Source: a bacterium
Lineage (GTDB): Bacteria > Verrucomicrobiota > Kiritimatiellia > UBA8416 > CAMZLY01
Length of the DNA stretch: 5,022 nucleotides
Assembly (NCBI GenBank): GCA_030632465.1
Contig: DAOVUR010000149.1
Span: 1 to 5,022 of the forward strand
Direction of reading: 5' to 3'
Part shown: positions 4,751 through 5,022 of the stretch, piece after piece
Layout: every line of letters begins with the position of its first letter
Position numbering within the stretch: position 1 is the first letter of the stretch
Translations under genes and position numbers: made by a program
Notes under the pieces: model-generated
What the model saw: only the letters and a program-made list of their open reading frames with translations
What the model was told of the DNA's origin: nothing
Databases searched by the model: none

Positions 4751-5022
4751 ATGAAAAAAACAAAGAAACTTGTACTGACCTTGATGATTTTGGTTAGCAT
4801 GGTATGCGTGCCGTCTTTAGTTACGGCGGCTGATATAGCCAGTGATACCTTTGATAGTGCCGCTAGTACAGCTGGTATAGACGGAACTGACTGGGGGGGC
4901 GTTACAACAACGTACAGTGCAGGATGGTTCGATCCTGATGCAAGTCTTACAACGGCACGTGCAATGACGGCTGGGGCATTATCGGCTGGAACATACTGGA
5001 TGAAGGTTGTTTTAAAGCATCC
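4751..5022 (+). CDS. Secreted paralogue of the beta-helix protein, 5' part only
   Basis: An open frame runs from ATG 4751 to the right edge (90 codons plus two bases, no stop). It begins with a signal peptide (MKKTKK, hydrophobic core, ending SLVTA before ADIASDTFDS). The mature part is clearly related to the preceding secreted protein: both contain ADIASDTFDS, GIDGTDWG, TTTYS and (L/S)AGTYWMK..(I/L)KHP in the same order. Around the signal-peptide end and the first mature residues the DNA is nearly identical by hand alignment (about 14 differences in some 115 bases). The following 25 residues diverge strongly. It is therefore a tandem paralogue, probably with the same jelly-roll-like N-terminal domain; whether it has repeats or a beta-helix lies outside the window. 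A G7 run at 4893-4899 gives one glycine more than the first copy, which has G4 at that place. Confidence 0.9.
   Translation, partial: MKKTKKLVLTLMILVSMVCVPSLVTAADIASDTFDSAASTAGIDGTDWGGVTTTYSAGWFDPDASLTTARAMTAGALSAGTYWMKVVLKH

Overview
The window carries two complete genes and the start of a third, all on the + strand, in moderately AT-rich DNA: a GntR/LacI-type transcriptional regulator, a large secreted multidomain beta-helix protein, and the 5' end of a second secreted protein whose leader closely matches the first. No strong phylogenetic marker is present. GntR winged-helix regulators fused to LacI-type sensor domains, choice-of-anchor Q beta-helix proteins, and long intergenic stretches of degenerate short repeats together fit the PVC superphylum (Kiritimatiellota, Lentisphaerota or Verrucomicrobiota). 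That placement is inference and is not tightly constrained.

Layout: 1-555 has no credible gene. It holds a REP-like palindrome (18-80), degenerate short tandem repeats (110-137 and 153-176), a cluster of mutually exclusive stem-loops (318-396), and a good sigma70-type promoter (462-490). That promoter has an 8-bp palindrome in its spacer and three AGGGATTA repeats (482-511) across its -10 and start region. The regulator follows at 556-1662. Its stop codon lies inside a 21-bp imperfect tandem duplication, followed by a small hairpin and a strong ribosome binding site. The 935-residue secreted protein is at 1744-4551. Its order is signal peptide, jelly-roll-like domain, three repeats of about 118 residues, right-handed beta-helix with GGA(I/V) and FxxN motifs, and a choice-of-anchor Q end. 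After a 199-bp gap with two inverted repeats, the third gene starts at 4751 and runs off the right edge.

The regulator probably senses a small ligand, perhaps a sugar by analogy with AraR-like proteins. It may control itself and the adjacent surface-protein genes, but no shared operator was proven. The most notable signal is an uninterrupted run of ten G (2060-2069) in the first quarter of the secreted-protein gene. Gain or loss of one G meets a stop codon within 18 codons, which is the arrangement expected of a phase-variable contingency locus. With the chlamydial Pmp-like GGA(I/V)/FxxN beta-helix and the tandem paralogue that has a G7 run at a different site, the window may show part of a variable surface-protein family. 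Phase variation itself cannot be shown from a single sequence.
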